A stretch of DNA of 64,000 bases from Antedon mediterranea (taxonomy: Eukaryota > Echinodermata > Crinoidea > Comatulida > Antedonidae): positions 23,079,070 to 23,143,069 of the forward strand of contig NC_092671.1 of the NCBI RefSeq assembly GCF_964355755.1, in the 5' to 3' direction. The position numbers and the translations under genes were made by a program. This document shows positions 1-11,424 of the stretch, one piece after another (position 1 is the first letter of the stretch; every line of letters begins with the position of its first letter). A model generated the notes under the pieces. It saw only the letters and a list, made by a program, of their open reading frames with translations, searched no databases and had not been told where the DNA came from.

Positions 1-607
1 TGCTTCGGAATTGGCATACATTTTTCAGCACATTTTTCAAATGTTGCTTAGTTTATCAGTTGTTCCATCTATTTGGAAACACTCACTTATTGTTCCTGTT
101 CCAAAGCTGTCACCTGTTAAGGCTTTAAACGATTTTCGTCCCATTGCATTAACTTCACTAGTTATGAAATGTCTTGAGAGGTTTGTAGCTAGTCTGATTA
201 AGGCTGTTGTTGAAAATAAGCTTGACCCAATGCAGTTCGCATACAGAGCGCATCGTGGTGTAGACGATGCTACAGCAACACTCCTACATTTCATACATAA
301 ACATATAGATCAAAAGGGTACTTATTCAAGAGTTTTATTTATTGACTTTTCCTCGGCCTTTAATACAATCCAATGTCATGTTCTTTTAACCAAGCTCTTG
401 AAACTCAATATTAATCATCATTGATAATGTGGGTTAGAAACTTTCTCCATAATAGGACCCAACAAGTCAAAGTAAACAAACACACCTCTAATATACTCTA
501 CAATAATACCGGTTCGCCACAAGGATGTGTCTTATCCCCCTGCTGTACATCCTCTACACCAACGATTGCTGCCCTCTGTCCGACTACTGTATGGCAGTCA
601 AGTATGC

Positions 608-2767
608 AGGACTCTAAAGTAAGAGAATTTGGTAATTGGATCCAAAACCAAACTTGGTCTAATGTTTATGAAGCTGTTGATATTCAGTCCAAGGCAGACG
701 CTTTTTATCCAACGGTTAATCATGGTGTTTAGTTTTTTTCCAAGCAAAACTGTGAAATTACATAACAGGGACAAACGATGGATGACGGCTCATATAAAGA
801 ACCTGATTAACCAAAGGCAAAGAGCGTTTGCCATCGGTGATAAAACCACCAGGACTAGCCTCAAAAACGAAATTATTAAGAAAATTAAAAAAGCCAAGGC
901 TTCACACAATATTAATAAAGTTCGAAGACTCCAAAGGACTGAACCTGGGAAATGGCACAAAGAGGTCAGGTATTTAGCAAACATGAACAAATCTGATATT
1001 ACCATCCAAATGACAGATATTGCACCTACAGATTTTGTAGGAGCTGCTAATGCTATTAATAAGCAATTAGTTATAGCCGCCAACTCACAACAACCTTTGG
1101 TTTTAACTGATCTCCCTGCCTATTTACCTAGCCCAGTGCCTCCTCCCCAGGTCCAGCCTTGGGAGATATTTGACGATATGAATAAACTTTCCACTTGTAA
1201 GGCTGGTGGCCCAGATGGTTTACCCCCACGTTTATTAAAGGTTGTAGCATACAAATTAAGTCAACCAGTGACAAATATAGTTAATGCATCCCTTACGCAG
1301 AGCAAAGTGCCAACCCAATGGAAGGAAGCCAATGTGATCCCACTCCCTAAAACGGCCCCACCATCAATTGACAAGTTACGCCCGATTTCCTTGACCCCGT
1401 GCCTAGCAAAAATTGGTGAAGGTCGTGTTTGTAAATGGATTGTTGAGCCAATTAATCCCCGGATTGATTATAGACAATTCGGTAACCGCAAAGGATTGTC
1501 CACCACCCACTGTCTGATTGATATTTACCACCATCTAGGTTCTGGTGCAGAGAAGCCGAAAAACATTAGCACACTAATTGTGCTAACTGATTTTTCCAAG
1601 GCGTTCGAGTTAGTTGACCATCAAATCTCAGTCACAAAACTACTCGAACTTGGGGCACCTCCTCCACTCGTACAGTGGGTGGTGGACTTCCTGACGGAAA
1701 GAAAACAAAGAGTCCGATATAAAAATTCGTACTCTGATTGGATTGAGTTGATGGGTGGAGTGCCCCTGGGCACAATCATTGGTCCCATAGCATTTTTGGC
1801 TATGATCAATGACGCTCTAGTTAATATCAATAATAACAAAATGAAAGTCTGGAAATATGTAGACGACCTCACACTTGGGGAAAATAGGACTAATGGTGGT
1901 ACATCGATTCAAACTAGTTTAGACACTGAATGGAGCATTATTAATAAACTAAATCCAAATAAATGCCTTGCAATGCATATCAATTTTAGTAAACATTTAT
2001 CCCCCTATCCTGATTTGCATATATCTAATCACTCTTTGGCTGTAGTTCAGGAAGTTAAATTGTTAGGTGTAATCATTCAAAACAATTTAAAGTGGCAAAG
2101 CCATGTAGATAACATTTGTATTAAAGCTAACAAGAAAATGTTTATGATACGCAAGTTGAGAGAAGCAGGTCTTAATAGTAATGAACTTATTTCTGTTTAT
2201 AAAGGTTATCTGAGACCGGTGCTTGAGTATGCAGCCCCTTTGTGGCATGCAGGTCTTACGCAGGGACAGGTGAATCAGGTGGAAAAGATTCAGAAGCGTG
2301 TCTGCAAGATTGTGTTGGGCAATGAGTATACAACATACTCGGATTCTCTTGCCATTTTAAATCTTCAACCACTCCACACAAGATGGCACTCTTGCAAGGT
2401 TTTTGCCTCTAAAGCACACGCCTCTGGTCAATTCTCCACCTGGTTCCCTGCCCCTCAGTATAGATCCTGCATGACCCTTAGGCTTAATCGTAAAGTGGAA
2501 AACTATAGTTACAAAACAAAACGTTTCCAAACTAGTCCTGTCCCTTTTATGGTTGAACTTTTGAACAAACTAGCTTTTTTATTTTTTTTTTGCTTGTTTT
2601 ACTATTATTTGAGTTAACTGCAGTCTAATTTATTCGTTTTTATATATGTATGTATTGTTGATAGTGATTATAGTTTAAATAGTTTTTATAATGTAATACA
2701 TATGCAATTCAGCCATGTGCTGCCATGTATGTAATTTTTATGTGAATTTTGATATACCGATATATAA
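608..2767 (+). mobile_element. 5'-truncated LINE B nested inside LINE A
   Basis: A second non-LTR element inserted within the catalytic YADD codons of LINE A. The 4-bp ATGC at 604-607 is repeated at 2768-2771. Removing the insert restores Lys-Tyr-Ala-Asp-Asp-Thr in LINE A. The insert starts in the linker between endonuclease and RT, so the endonuclease half is missing, as expected for incomplete reverse transcription. It carries RT, the C-terminal region and a short 3' UTR ending in a TATA-rich stretch. Confidence 0.88.
629..2617 (+). pseudogene. Reverse transcriptase of LINE B
   Basis: A 662-codon open frame that would copy LINE RNA into DNA at a nicked target. From about residue 180 it holds the RT fingers (CKAGGPDGLPPRLLK), LRPISLTPCLAK, the DFSKAFELVDH block, GGVPLGTIIGPIAFL and the catalytic KYVDDLTLG box, a YVDD form instead of the commoner YADD. 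The C-terminal part (LRPVLEYAAPLWH) is the usual post-RT region. The first 35 codons are out of frame: the true upstream peptide (FGNWIQNQTWSNVYEAV) reads in the next frame and ends at a stop at 730-732, so there is a frameshift near 715-735. No endonuclease is present. It is close to intact but cannot act alone. CR1/L2/Daphne-like placement is an inference. Confidence 0.85.
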
Positions 2768-2907
2768 ATGCCGACGACACTGTTCTTGTTGGTCTAATCA
2801 CAGAAAGTAAGCCCGACTCTATAAATGAATATTATAATGAGATATCAAGGTCTACTGACTAGTGTAATGATAATTATTTAAAATTAAATACCAAAAAGAC
2901 ATGTGAA

Positions 2908-3453
2908 ATGATAATTGACTTCCGGAAAAATATATTACATGAAAATCTGAAAATTGGAAATGATAACATTAGGGTTGTGTCTGAATTCAAATATTTAGGT
3001 ACCACTATTGATGATCGGTTAAAATGGAACCAAAACACACTCAGACTTTATAAAAAGGGTCAACAAAGACTTTATATGATGCGTCAACTAACAAAATTTA
3101 ATATTGACAACACAATTCTTAAACTTTACTATAATTCTATGATTTCTAGTGTCATTTCATTCTGTTCTACAATTTGGGTTAACTCTTTAAGTCTAAAAGA
3201 TCATGCATTATTAAATAAAATAAACAGAAGGGCGTGTAGGATTACTGCAATGACCATAGATGATATGACATCTACATATGAAAATACTATGATAAAGCGT
3301 ATCCTACCACAACCTTCTCATCCCCTCTTCAAAGAATATAATTTTCTTCCATCATTAATCCGACTTCAATCCCACCGTGTACGATCAACCCGTTATTCCA
3401 AATCATTTATCCCTAAGTCAATTACAGTTTTCAACAACACCGTTACTAGATAA
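2908..3453 (+). pseudogene. C-terminal RT region of LINE A
   Basis: Continues LINE A after the nested insert. Codons before it (2772-2900) encode DDTVLVGLI and KLNTKKTCEM with an in-frame stop near 2860. The open part includes FKYLGTTIDDRLKW, a standard thumb-region motif, and SFCSTIWVNSL. Its stop at 3451 is followed by about 165 bp of 3' UTR and the ATT tail. Confidence 0.8.
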
Positions 3454-3613
3454 TTTGGTTCTGTTTCAGTAATTTACTGTGTTATCGTTTTTGTGCAATT
3501 TTGTATAGTGTGTATAATGTTCTTATATATTTATTGTTCTTTTTAATAGTGTACAAAAATCGAATTTCCAATGATATGTTTTATTGGACCAAATAAATGC
3601 TGTGAGAGCAGCG

Positions 3614-3616
<3 letters not shown>

Positions 3617-3645
<29 letters not shown>
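3617..3645. repeat. ATT microsatellite, 3' tail of LINE A
   Basis: About nine ATT units directly after the LINE A 3' UTR. CR1/L2/Rex-like LINEs commonly end in such short tandem tails instead of poly(A). Confidence 0.9.
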
Positions 3646-3649
<4 letters not shown>

Positions 3650-4440
3650 AGAAAATGTTACATATTTTACACAAATGTCTAAATCATGTGCAAATGCATC
3701 GATCTTTACTTAGCTATCAGTTTCCACCTCTTGTAAGCAAAACGACCACACATCGTAAGCAACCATCTCTGTTAAGGGACCGCTTTTCATAATCGACCAC
3801 CTCCACTCATAAGGGACCGCTTCTCATAAGAGACCACTTCTCATAATCGACCACCTCTCGTAAGCGATCACCTCTCTTAACGACCACACACCTCCCGTAA
3901 GTGATAAAAATCAACACCAGCTAAATGTAGAAACAGTCAACAGCTTATGTAGTAACGAAAATTACCTCCCATGCTTATGTAGTTACTATCGCCAGCTAAT
4001 GTAGAAAATGTTATATATTTTACAAAAATGTCTAATTCATGTGCAAGCATCGGTCTTTACTTACTGTGAGTCTTTCCACCTCTCGCAAGCAACCAACTTT
4101 CTAAAACGACCACACATCGTAAGCAACCATCTCTGTTAAGGGACCGCTTCTTTTAATCGACCACCTCTCGTATTCGTAAGCGACCAACACGACCTCTTTC
4201 TCTCTATTAAAGGACCGCTTCTCATAATCAACTATCCCCGTCACAACGACCTCTCGTAAGTGACCACCTCTATTGAACGACCACCATCTCCTTTAAAGGA
4301 CCGCTTCTCATCATTAACCCCCTCGCGTAAGCGACCGCCTGTCTTAACGATCATAACTCTCGTCAATGAAAACCTCTATTAAAGGACTGCTTCTCATAAC
4401 CAACCACCTCTCGTATAGTAGGGGTTCTTAGCACGAAAAA
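3646..4440. repeat. Degenerate GACCACCTCTCGTAAG-type repeat block
   Basis: Loose tandem variants of gaccacctctcgtaagc and aaaggaccgcttctcataa. A longer unit that starts with tgtagaaaatgttacatatt occurs twice (about 3646 and 4003). The same family recurs at 16480-17516, where both orientations form a foldback. No coding potential seen. Probably a decayed half of that foldback family. Confidence 0.7.
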
Positions 4441-5070
4441 ACAGGTCGATCGGTCACTTTTTGATATTCATATTCATATTCATTCATTTTCCAGATAAGA
4501 AATATAATAATACAAAAAAGAAAAGAAAAATATTACATAGAACAAGCAAGACAGTTGGCAAGGAAAAAAAACAGGACACTATTCTGGCGGATTGTCAAAA
4601 AGCAGAAAGAATATCGCTGTAGAAGACTCTCCTGATAGTGCTGGTTGGCAAAATGACCGTAACGAGGTTAAACATTTAACAATCCAGTTACATAAAATTT
4701 ATATAAAGCAGAATAAAAATTACTATCGTTGTAAATGAACATGACGTGATATAGACCGGAATCTCATCCCACATCCGTGGAATTGAAATAAAAACAGAGT
4801 AAAAAAAAGCATTAGTACGAGACTGAAAACAAGATTCTCACTTCTACGTTCAACAGGTGTAGGAGGTAGCAAGGCACCATCAATTAGGAAATCTGTATAG
4901 AGGCACTTCACAACAAATATAAGACGAATGAATTTTAGTCTATTATAAATAGTGGGTAATTTTAGAGTACGCAACCTATGTTCGTATGACGGCCGCATAT
5001 CATTGTCCAATATGAAAAAAACGTAGGAAGCATGATTTATGAGATTCTTTTTTGACTGCATGTATTTCAA
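4441..5070 (-). pseudogene. LINE C, 3' fragment (RT C-terminus)
   Basis: The minus frame 4723-5070 shows the post-RT C-terminal signature of CR1/L2/jockey-like LINEs (LRTLKLPTIYNRLKFIRLIF, then VVKCLYTDFLIDG). A likely frameshift follows VFSLVL. The rest (4441-4722) is AT-rich 3' UTR ending in ATTCAT repeats. No RT core remains, so this is a 5'-truncated copy. Confidence 0.6.
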
Positions 5071-5210
5071 ACATTCATTTTACAGTGAGCATTAATATTA
5101 TTTGCGATGCAAATTTGTATTTAAAATTGCTTGCTTTTAAAACAAAATAGAAACTGACATATAAAGAAGAATACAGTGCCTATCTTCCTTCTATATAAAT
5201 GTATAATGTA

Positions 5211-5945
5211 CCTCATCATTCACCACATGCCATTATTTGTACCATTACACTCATAAACATTCATTATTTGTATATTATTATTATATAACACCTAAATAAA
5301 TTCCTGTCATTTGATTGGACGAATGTCACATGGCGTGCAATAGTACGCACTATTAAACGATCGTTTAATAGTACTTTTTTTTTTTTTTTTTTTTTTTATT
5401 ATTTTGATTAATTAATGGGAACATCTCTACAAGACATGGAATCGTTGGAAAAACCATAATTAGCCTAGATAATTAGCCTAGATAAGTTCTAATTTTCTGT
5501 CAAAGTTTTGCCTTTCAGCCAACAAGCTAGTACTAGGGTCTAGGTTAGGCCTAGGCCTGTTAGTATTAGGCTAGGCCTAGCCTAGGCGTTTTAGCCTTGC
5601 TAGGATTGTTTTGTCGTGGACATAATTAACACTGAAGTAGGTGTGTTTATAAAATCCATATAAATATAAGATTTAATATAATATTAAAAACCAAATGTTA
5701 CTGTTTTAATCAATGTGAATGAAATGTATGTAGGCCGTGGCTAGAGCTACCTTTCATTTAATTCATTAATTTAGATGTTATATAAAACAAATAATGAATG
5801 TTTTATATTCGTGTAATGGAACAAATAATGGCATTTGGTGAATTATGAAAGGTTAAACTCAACGTTGCCTTGTTGATATATAACCTTTCATCATTCACCT
5901 CATGCCATTATTTGTACCATTACACTCATAAACATTCATTATTTG
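5211..5945. repeat. Foldback repeat (long hairpin with a third copy)
   Basis: A 65-68-bp segment at 5788-5855 is the imperfect inverse of 5881-5945 with a loop of about 25 bp, so the locus can fold into a long hairpin. A third copy, in the same sense as the right arm, is at 5211-5275, making 5211-5855 an inverted-repeat unit as well. The core includes atgccattatttgt and cattcattatttgt. No ORF. It looks like a hairpin-type MITE. The space between the arms has a poly-T run at 5375-5397 and AGGCCT-rich sequence. Confidence 0.75.
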
Positions 5946-6448
5946 TATACTATATTACTGTACTATCTTCTTGATTCTCGTCCATTGGACCTGCTAGTAG
6001 TACTTTAATAATACTTCATTGGCTTTTCATTAAATAATGTATCTTCAAAATCTTTGTTTTAACATTTAAAACTTTATCTTTTTCCCCCGTCATATTATAT
6101 CGCCCAACTTGTTCATTGGTATGTTCCATCTCGTCGCATTTCCTTCTTTCGATCATTTTTTAATTTTTCAAATACCGAAAAGAAGAAAATAAAAGATTTC
6201 ATCTTTTGCCAAATGAACGAAATTATTTGTTCATTTGCACGAATATGAAACATTCAGTATTTGCTGTATAACACACCTACCTTTCGTAAAGGCCAATTTT
6301 GGACATGAACAACAATTATAGAAGGCACATTTTGAAACGCAGCGAATGAACAGCCTTGTGGTTGCTCACTGTGTAACAACAGTGAACGTGCAAGAGTTCA
6401 AAGGAGTAGTTAATATACTCAGGTTATAATAAAAAATAACCAGCTTAC

Positions 6449-6581
6449 CATCTTCCTTTCCATTCTGTTTTTAGAACTTGCCCATCTGTTACACGAACCA
6501 TGGGACGTTCTGGATACTTATCTAAGTATTCTTTAATAAATTCTCTTGAATCTTCATGGACATCTTCCCATACATAATTGC
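6449..6581 (-). CDS. SETDB1: SETDB1-like exon: start of the third Tudor region
   Basis: A 133-nt internal exon. Acceptor ttttctctag lies just above 6581 and donor gtaagctg just below 6449. It reads NYVWEDVHEDSREF, then IKEYLDKYPERPMVRV, then TDGQVLKTEWKGRW, with split codons at both ends (2 nt each). This matches the segment of animal SETDB1 that follows the second Tudor (TWEDIEDIS-like, YPNRPMV-like, KTEWEGTW-like in the human protein). SETDB1 trimethylates histone H3 lysine 9 in the nucleus, and its Tudor repeats bind modified H3 tails. The exon joins in phase with 14863-14936. The following exon must lie left of the window or was not found. Confidence 0.88.
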
Positions 6582-6678
6582 CTAGAGAAAAAAATACTAC
6601 TTTGTAGATAAAAATTAATATATATTAAATAGATATTAAATTTATCAAAATAAAGAAAAAGTGGGAATGCAAGTTTAA

Positions 6679-7721
6679 CACATTGACTGCCAACTTCGCA
6701 TTTATGCGAACAGGACGCCACAACTCGCTGTGCCAACTTCGCCTATAATAGGCTAGTTTTACTGGCTGTGCCAAGTTCGCATTAACGGGAATAAATGAAC
6801 TTGTCAATAAAATAGCCTACATAACGTCTTCTACGAGTCTAATTGTATTGACATGCATATTAAACGAAAGCCAATGAACCATTCTATATTTTAACGTGAA
6901 CATTTGTAGGGCTTACTATATTGAAAATTTGATTATTTTGAGGTTAAAAATGTCAGTTTTAAAATAAAGGAAGCTCACTTCCACCGGGAGTCGTCGCTGC
7001 TGTGCTTGATGAAGATGGCTCGGATATTGACGTCTAGAAAGAAAGTGATGAAGGCCAAGGCAAGGTGGTATGGATGAGGACTTATTAATTATCTAGGCCT
7101 ACATTAGGCATTTCTCTCCCTTAGCAGAATCAGTCCATTTCACCAGGGTTTTTGAAAAAATCCGGGTAATAAATCTTGGTCCGTTTTAAACAATTTACGA
7201 GTTCTGATTGTTTATCTTGACACACATGAGAGGCCAGCTGGAGTGTGACACGACATTTCACTACAGAAATTGCTGAAAACCATGTAGGAATTTTCATGAG
7301 CTGTCCAGGTGACCTTGTTGTAAATGACCTAATAGTACCCTTGGGTTGTATTTGCTGGGCAGTTAATATAATCAAATTACAATTGTATGTTTTATGGGCT
7401 GACACTCTTGACAGGCCTGTGGACCATTTCTGCTAAGGGAGAGTTTTGCTTTTTACTACTATTTTATTAACTAACTTGGCCTAGACCCAGCTAGCTGTGC
7501 AAATATTGCTAAAATAAAAATACAGTAGATATGTCTGATGAACATTTGTTTTATTATTTATTTTTTTCAAATTATCAATAGTTTATAAGTTATTTGCAAC
7601 ATCATTCTATCCGGTCAAAAATTGTCTTTATTTTGAAATTGCTAAAAAATAACCACCACTGAAAATGAAAAGTACTGGCAGTACATAACACTGGGCCAAT
7701 AAACATCCAGCAGTCAATGGG
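6679..7721. mobile_element. piggyBac-like non-autonomous element
   Basis: Flanked by TTAA on both sides (6675-6678 and 7722-7725). The ends are inverted: cacattgactgcc on the left and the inverse of cagtcaatggg on the right, the CCCATTGACTGC style of piggyBac ends. The interior (1043 bp) has only a short acidic coding trace near 7010-7040 and no full transposase. TTAA duplication and these ends fit the piggyBac superfamily. Confidence 0.78.
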
Positions 7722-7726
7722 TTAAA

Positions 7727-8984
7727 CAATGACCTTACTTTAATGGGACAACTGACCTCGATGACAAAACATGAACTTTTTTTATGGCCTTTCTGCTGAG
7801 CAGGAATAATTGGTTATTAACCGATTATTAATTTGATTATTTTTGAAAATGAAATAACCGAGTAAAAAATTACAGATTAAAAACACTCATCCATTGCATG
7901 TTTTAACATATTATTTCTTGTTTTAACTGATTATTGCGGAGCAATTTTTAGCACTTTGACCTCTAGAGTGTGGCAACCCTCACTCACTGCTTTTTATTTG
8001 TGCAATCGACAACAATCAGCAAAACAACAATGTGGACCGATGAGATAACATTGGATTTTTATTATTTTGTGGGGGAGAACTATACAAAGAGACTCAAGGA
8101 TTCTGTGTTACAAGTACATCATCCCACCAGTCCAGGATAACAATGTTTTGCATGTCCTTTTTAGGCCTGTTGTTTTCGGTAGAAATATATAGCGTAGCTA
8201 GGCCCAAGAGTAGAAATAACGGCGAAACGAACTTTCTCGCCGACGTTCCCGTATTAATATAACATCATTATTCTATTGTATGTGGTACGGTAGTAAGCTT
8301 AGATGTTTATTTTACAAATAATATAGCTATACGTAAGAGTTCAATTTTATTTTTTAATCCTACATGTGAGTTTTAGGCAGCGATAGGATGTAAACAAAGC
8401 AACTCTGATCGGCGTTCCATAACTTGAACTGCGTTGTGGGTATGGATGGCGTGATTTTTAAAAACCGAATACCAGGTAACCAATTAACGTCGGAGAACAT
8501 TTTCAACGCGGTCAATTCTGTGGTTTGTGGTATCGATTAATTTTATTTTTTCAGCAGAAACAGACCCTACAGTATGGCTTGGTATTATTTTTTATGCAAG
8601 TAGCTCAATGAGAGAAAGTTACAAAATCACAAATGTATGTCTATACAACAGATTCACCCTTTGAAAAATGTTGTATGTTCATCATATATGAAATCAAGTA
8701 ATATCTAGAATTCAGCATTCCACACATACCTGGTAAGCACTGTACAGGCCTGTATTAGTACTCAAACAAATTTCCGACCAAGATTTACAGTTTTGAAACC
8801 GGCTGCCGACCACCATATTATAGGCCTAACTAAACATTTTTACCTAGCACATCATTAACAACAGACAAGCTAGCCATACTCAAGATAAGGTAAATGTTCC
8901 CATGGTTACATTAATTTGTAACTCAATACAAGGCCTACTCTACCCTGACATTCATTGTTACACTACCTACAGCTTAAGAGTTTA
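7727..8984. other. Intronic sequence without recognised feature
   Basis: AT-rich intron of the SETDB1-like gene. I see no exon, no long ORF and no clear repeat here apart from short AGGCCT motifs. Confidence 0.5.
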
Positions 8985-9235
8985 TATTGCGAACAACATC
9001 TTGTAGTAACCAATCAATTCAGGAAGTTTATTTCTAACCAGCTCGATGAAGAATTCTCAACATTTTTCTATTATGCTTGATGAAACAATTGATGACAGCA
9101 TATCTGAATTATATATTGATGGCGATATGAAACTATGTATAAAGTTTCTAAAAATGATCGAACTATTCAGAGCAGCAATAAAAATTAAAATGAAACGATC
9201 ACTAACCATGTTACTTGATATTACCCCAACAAATA
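8985..9235 (+). pseudogene. hAT transposase fragment
   Basis: Reads QFRKFISNQLDE, then after a frame change NSQHFSIMLDETIDDSISE, then DGDMKLCIKFLKMIEL. The FSIMLDET step followed by a DGxMK...FLxMIEL step is the pattern of the catalytic domain of ZNF862-type hAT transposases (first Asp region). It is short, frameshifted and isolated. Assignment is by motif memory only. Confidence 0.45.
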
Positions 9236-9726
9236 GCTTAGCGCGCATAGCCCCTCGTTGGGGCTTTTGGTACTTTCATTGGCCAAATTCTGTAATCTGT
9301 AAATGTTTTCTTGGAATCTAAAATGTGTAGTGTTGATGACAAGAGAATTTGATAAATTACACTATATCTGCGATGGACATGCTTGTGCGTCTTTTCCTGT
9401 GCAAATCTTCCTCCAAATATCTCTATTGTTTCTTTAAAAGGTGCTTTAAGCCTCATTCGCACTGGACTTAATCGGGTCAAATTTTAGAGTGAGATCTTAC
9501 CGAGGTCACGGGTAACATTTTCGGTAACTCTTACCGTCGTTCCCACTTGGACTAATTACACTCGGTAAGTCAGCTAGTGTTGAGCCATGAAAAGTAATTG
9601 TTGAGGGCGCTAAATAGTGACCCCTACTTTGAGCAAGCGCACATGCACAGCATGCAGAAAACAAAAATAAAAAGCGCGAAGTTGACATTTTCACCAAGCA
9701 GCTCCTCCCGCGAACACATACCTATA

Positions 9727-10050
9727 ATGGCCAAGAAAAGAAAAAGAAAAACAGGAACCGAAAGGAAAATCGGGAAAAAAAATTGGGCACACGCTAAAAC
9801 ACATGCGTTAATTGAAATCTGGGGTGAAAAGACCCATCAGGAAGGTTTTGAAAGCATGAAATACAATTTGAGAGTTTGGACCAGTATATGCGAGAGGCTC
9901 ATCGAAGCCTTCCCGGATTGTCAATACAATACCTGGGAATTGAATCGCGATAGAATCGAATATTTGAAAAAAAAATATCGGGCCACTAAGAAAACAAACA
10001 ACGCAAGTGGACATAGCCGGGCAACATCGCCGTTTTACGACGCAATATTA
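9727..10050 (+). CDS. Harbinger Myb/SANT-like DNA-binding protein, first exon
   Basis: From Met at 9727 the frame starts with a basic nuclear-signal-like stretch (AKKRKRKTGTERK) and continues into a Myb/SANT-like trihelix domain: W at HAKTHALIEIWGE, then NLRVWTSICERLIEAF, then WELNRDRIEYLKKKYRATK and SPFYDAILG. In Harbinger transposons this partner protein carries the transposase to the nucleus and the DNA ends. The exon ends at a good donor (gtaagaatg at 10051), so the C-terminus lies in a further exon that I did not locate. The frame stays open upstream to 9598, but the basic start is the likelier one. No frameshift is visible in this exon. Confidence 0.65.
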
Positions 10051-10059
10051 GGTAAGAAT

Positions 10060-11424
10060 GTAGGAATATGTAGGCCTATATCATAATTTAATTATCACCT
10101 TTACCCTCTCTCTTTAGGCTATCTAAGGGTAGCCGAGCAAGGGTCCTGGCTAGGCCTAACCTCTCTAGGCCTAGGCAGCAATCACCACTAGTAGTAGTAG
10201 TAGTAGACTACCTAGGCCTACTCTGTTTTCGGTTAGTCCCCTCTGACCCACCTCTGACGGAGGGCTAGATTCGTTGGTTTACATTCAGGCCATAAAACAT
10301 GATTAATAATTGTGATCTTTAATAATTATGGACATTGTATTGAAAATAAACAATGGTGATTTACATCAATTATCTAACTGTTATTTTAGGTGGTGACTGT
10401 TATAGAACAGCAAAAACACCTTGTAAATTTTGATGTACTGATATATATATATTTAACCAAATCTTATTTGCATAGTAGAGAATTAAATTTTTACCAAATC
10501 AAATACGGTAGTTTTCAAGCGTACCATGCTCTATATATTACTATACAGTTTTACGCATCGACTTACTAGAAATAATTTTACTACAGCACTTTGTCATTTT
10601 ATTATGTGCTTGCTGTATATATTTTTAGAATTTAATAAAGTTTTACCAATTAGATCAGCAATTGTTTTTAACACAGATTCAATATACTGTAATAACTTTA
10701 ACACTAACATTTTTTTTTCTATAGTTGTGTTGTGTGCTAAATTATATGACATGTATTGGTGCTATTGTACAATGCAGTATTGGTTACTTCTGATATTAAA
10801 AGGTTTTTCAAGATTTTGAAAATGTTTGTGTTTCTGTTTTTTAGTCTTTAAAAAAGTGAACCATTCAGTGGGATATTTTGTAAATGTGCAGTTTTTTTTA
10901 GAATTTGTTCCGGTATATTGAAATTAATGTTAATTGCTTTGTAATTTTTCCTTTGTTTGATTGCAATGTCACTTCATGCTAATATAACAGTTTTTGAAGA
11001 AGTTGGTCACAACAGCTGCTCCCCATCATACCGAACAAAATGTGGCATAATATGGGGTGATCCAATGTCAGACATTAGTAGGCCACATAACTAGCGTAAA
11101 AACATGCATGTGTTAAATATTAAAATACGACAACCAAAAATAAAACAGATAAACTACATTTTAGAAAATACTGTAACAATGTGTTTTATTAACATGTAAA
11201 AGTTACAGCTATTTAAATAATAGTGTACTGCATTTATGTACAATGGGACACAATTAACATGATACTGCATTTGGTAAATCCTAGTACTATAGATATTTAC
11301 AACTGTATGATACTTTTACCAAAGTTAAATAAAATGGGTGGTTCACAAAATATTATATAATATAAGTTATGGAGTATAATACATGCAGTCACAACAACAT
11401 GAATGTGTTGTGAATTTGTATCAT
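10060..11424. other. Non-coding interior of the Harbinger region
   Basis: AT-rich, with an AGGCCT-rich patch and a TAG microsatellite near 10190-10205. ORF 10526-10819 is hydrophobic and shows no family signature. No gene is supported. Confidence 0.5.

Larger units (their letters stand above)
1..3645 (+). mobile_element. LINE-type retrotransposon A (truncated by window edge, split by a nested LINE)
   Basis: A non-LTR retrotransposon that runs in from the left edge. Residues read at 11-420 show RT blocks typical of Rex1/L2-like elements (NDFRPIALTS, QFAYRAHRGVDDA, FIDFSSAFNTI). At 421-607 the reading goes on with GSPQGCVLSP, then a frameshift near 536, then a peptide ending VKYA. The element resumes at 2772 with DDTVLVG and continues to the RT C-terminus, whose longest open stretch is 2908-3453. 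It ends in a 3' UTR and an ATT microsatellite tail at 3617-3645. Frameshifts and stops mean it is dead. The clade is inferred from motif style only. Confidence 0.85.

Noticed and set aside
3740-4400. CRISPR-like array (short repeats with spacers)
   Set aside because: Repeats are degenerate and irregular in spacing, in a eukaryotic intron, with an inverted relative at 16480-17516.
10526-10819. 97-codon hydrophobic plus-strand ORF
   Set aside because: Composition follows the local AT richness; no domain and no splice or promoter context.
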